From NCBI GenBank assembly GCA_905478195.1, contig CAJQHM010000137.1:1-34420 (forward strand): a stretch of 34,420 bases of DNA, read 5' to 3'. Origin of the DNA: an uncultured Pseudomonadales bacterium (lineage in GTDB: Bacteria > Pseudomonadota > Gammaproteobacteria > Pseudomonadales > Pseudohongiellaceae). The notes under the pieces are model-generated. The model ran no database searches. It was given only the letters and a program-made list of their open reading frames with translations, and was not told the DNA's origin. The translations under genes and the position numbers were made by a program. Every line of letters starts with the position of its first letter. The stretch's first letter is position 1. Below are positions 33,637-34,420 of the stretch, one piece after another.

Positions 33637-33642
33637 TATGCT
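33637..33642 (+). promoter_or_regulatory. Possible -10 element for the S-layer-like gene
   Basis: TATGCT lies just downstream of the Crp-type box; CTTAAT at 33641-33646 is an alternative. No -35 is visible, as expected where an activator overlaps that position. Transcription would begin near 33649, leaving a leader of about 95 nt. Confidence 0.4.
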
Positions 33643-33743
33643 TAATTTAACGATGGAAAACCGCCGGCCTAATTTTGTGGGACGGGCCGGAAGCAATCGT
33701 AACCAACTATAATTTGAAATCGATCTCAAGGAGATACACCACA

Positions 33744-34420
33744 ATGGCTTTTATTACAGCTGAAACACGAAGCGAGCTGGTTGCACTGTCAGTCGCAATG
33801 CTCAAGCAAGCTCCAAGCAACACACTACTTGAAGAGCTTATCGGAATCTCAGTTGCCGGCGGCACACTCGCTGACGCAGCTGATCACATCGCTAAGACTG
33901 CAGCTTTCAAGGCTGAATACCCTAGCTTCCAGACCGCTGCTCAGTACGCAGCTGAAATATTTGACGCCTTCACTGTTGGTGGCACAGTAACTGCTGCTCT
34001 CCGCACTGAGGTAATCGACCTGGCTACTGGCCTACTAACTAGCGGCCAATACACAAAAGCCAGTCTTGCATCCGCTATCTCTAGCTTCTTGTTGGCGCCG
34101 GCGGCCCTGGAGAATGAAGGGCTAGCTGACATCGCGCAGGCTCACCAGAACCGTTCAGCCGCCGCTGAATACTATGTCATAACCAAGGAACTTGGAGGGA
34201 AAACTGACGCAGAGCTTGCAGCAGTGATCTCCTCTGTAACTAGCGACGCAGCAACTCTCACAGCCGCAAAAGCAGATGCAGATGCTGTTGCAGTTGCGGT
34301 AGCAGTTGTCCCCGGCAAGACTTTTACGCTCACTACAGGTTTGGACAACAAAACTCTGGGTGCTGGCGCTGACCAGGCTTTCGCCACAGACTCAACAACT
34401 GCGGCTGACGACACGTTCAA
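33744..34420 (+). CDS. S-layer-like type I-secreted surface protein, 3'-truncated by the window
   Basis: The frame is open from ATG 33744 (AAGGAGA ten bases upstream) to the window end: 225 codons, unfinished. There is no signal peptide and no cysteine. Residues 1-185 are helical and Ala-rich (MAFITAETRSELVALSVAM...). At about 190 the sequence changes to a Thr/Gly/Asp-rich stretch (GKTFTLTTGLDN, GAGADQAFATDS, TTAADDTF), the usual transition into S-layer beta repeats with the pattern FTLTTG.D...G...DTF. This layout is known from Caulobacter RsaA-like proteins exported by PrtD/HlyD systems. Alanine codons are mostly GCT and GCA, unlike the GCG/GCC-rich neighbours, as expected for very high expression. 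The C-terminal secretion signal and any calcium repeats lie outside the window. Confidence 0.8.
   Translation, partial: MAFITAETRSELVALSVAMLKQAPSNTLLEELIGISVAGGTLADAADHIAKTAAFKAEYPSFQTAAQYAAEIFDAFTVGGTVTAALRTEVIDLATGLLTSGQYTKASLASAISSFLLAPAALENEGLADIAQAHQNRSAAAEYYVITKELGGKTDAELAAVISSVTSDAATLTAAKADADAVAVAVAVVPGKTFTLTTGLDNKTLGAGADQAFATDSTTAADDTF

Larger units (their letters stand above)
33255..33743. other. 489-bp regulatory region ahead of the S-layer-like gene
   Basis: No gene is apparent. The first 200 bases are A/T-rich with no clear terminator for the preceding gene. A cluster of palindromes lies at 33461-33509, a Crp-type box at 33599-33614, a candidate -10 at 33637-33642, and a strong ribosome site (AAGGAGA) at 33728-33734. 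The density of sites suggests a tightly controlled promoter. Confidence 0.65.

Noticed and set aside
33744-34420. RTX toxin or protease
   Set aside because: No GGxGxDxxx nonapeptides or protease zinc motif are visible in the part available; the layout fits S-layer-like proteins better.

Overview
The window looks like a chromosomal segment of a free-living, aerobic, probably aquatic gammaproteobacterium. The left part carries a core gene set in an order close to that known from Pseudomonas (zinc ABC genes, polA, engB, diheme cytochrome c4, dsbA). The proteins and the Gram-negative envelope machinery fit the same class. No rRNA, tRNA, CRISPR, phage or insertion sequence was recognised, and genus cannot be fixed by eye.

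Layout. 1-470: 3' part of a SCO/SenC copper chaperone. 478-3149: zinc uptake genes znuB-znuC (-) diverging from znuA (+), with a Zur-box-like palindrome between them. 3201-5948: polA. 6013-6654: engB (-). 6873-8389: cytochrome c4 and dsbA, closed by a strong intrinsic terminator. 8683-18674: a ten-gene type II secretion operon in the order L-M-E-F-D-G-H-I-J-K, with tight overlaps, a lipobox on the secretin and no gspC. 18690-20756: Wzm/Wzt-type polysaccharide ABC exporter (-), with a divergent PIG-L deacetylase at 20903-21643.

The right third (about 21.7-34.4 kb) reads as one cell-surface programme. On the minus strand lie an unknown 177-aa protein, TolC, HlyD-type adaptor and PrtD-type ABC protein (a type I secretion system), then a Crp-family regulator. 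Diverging from that regulator are a FecR-domain periplasmic protein, a CHASE2-class III nucleotide cyclase, a TPR/beta-barrel outer-membrane protein, and the 5' end of a large Ala/Thr-rich protein that has no signal peptide and resembles type I-secreted S-layer proteins. The last gene runs off the window.

How it may work together. Two nearly identical Crp-type palindromes (TGTGA-N6-TCACA/C) lie in the divergent regulator/FecR promoter region and upstream of the S-layer-like gene. At all three promoters that can be drawn, the spacing fits Crp activation. The inferred circuit is: envelope signal (FecR, CHASE2), cyclic nucleotide, Crp-like factor, S-layer gene, export by the adjacent type I system. 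The cyclase and the regulator both depart from cAMP-type consensus at nucleotide-contact positions, so the second messenger is uncertain. A separate oddity is polA: its 3'-5' proofreading site has lost three of four catalytic acids.
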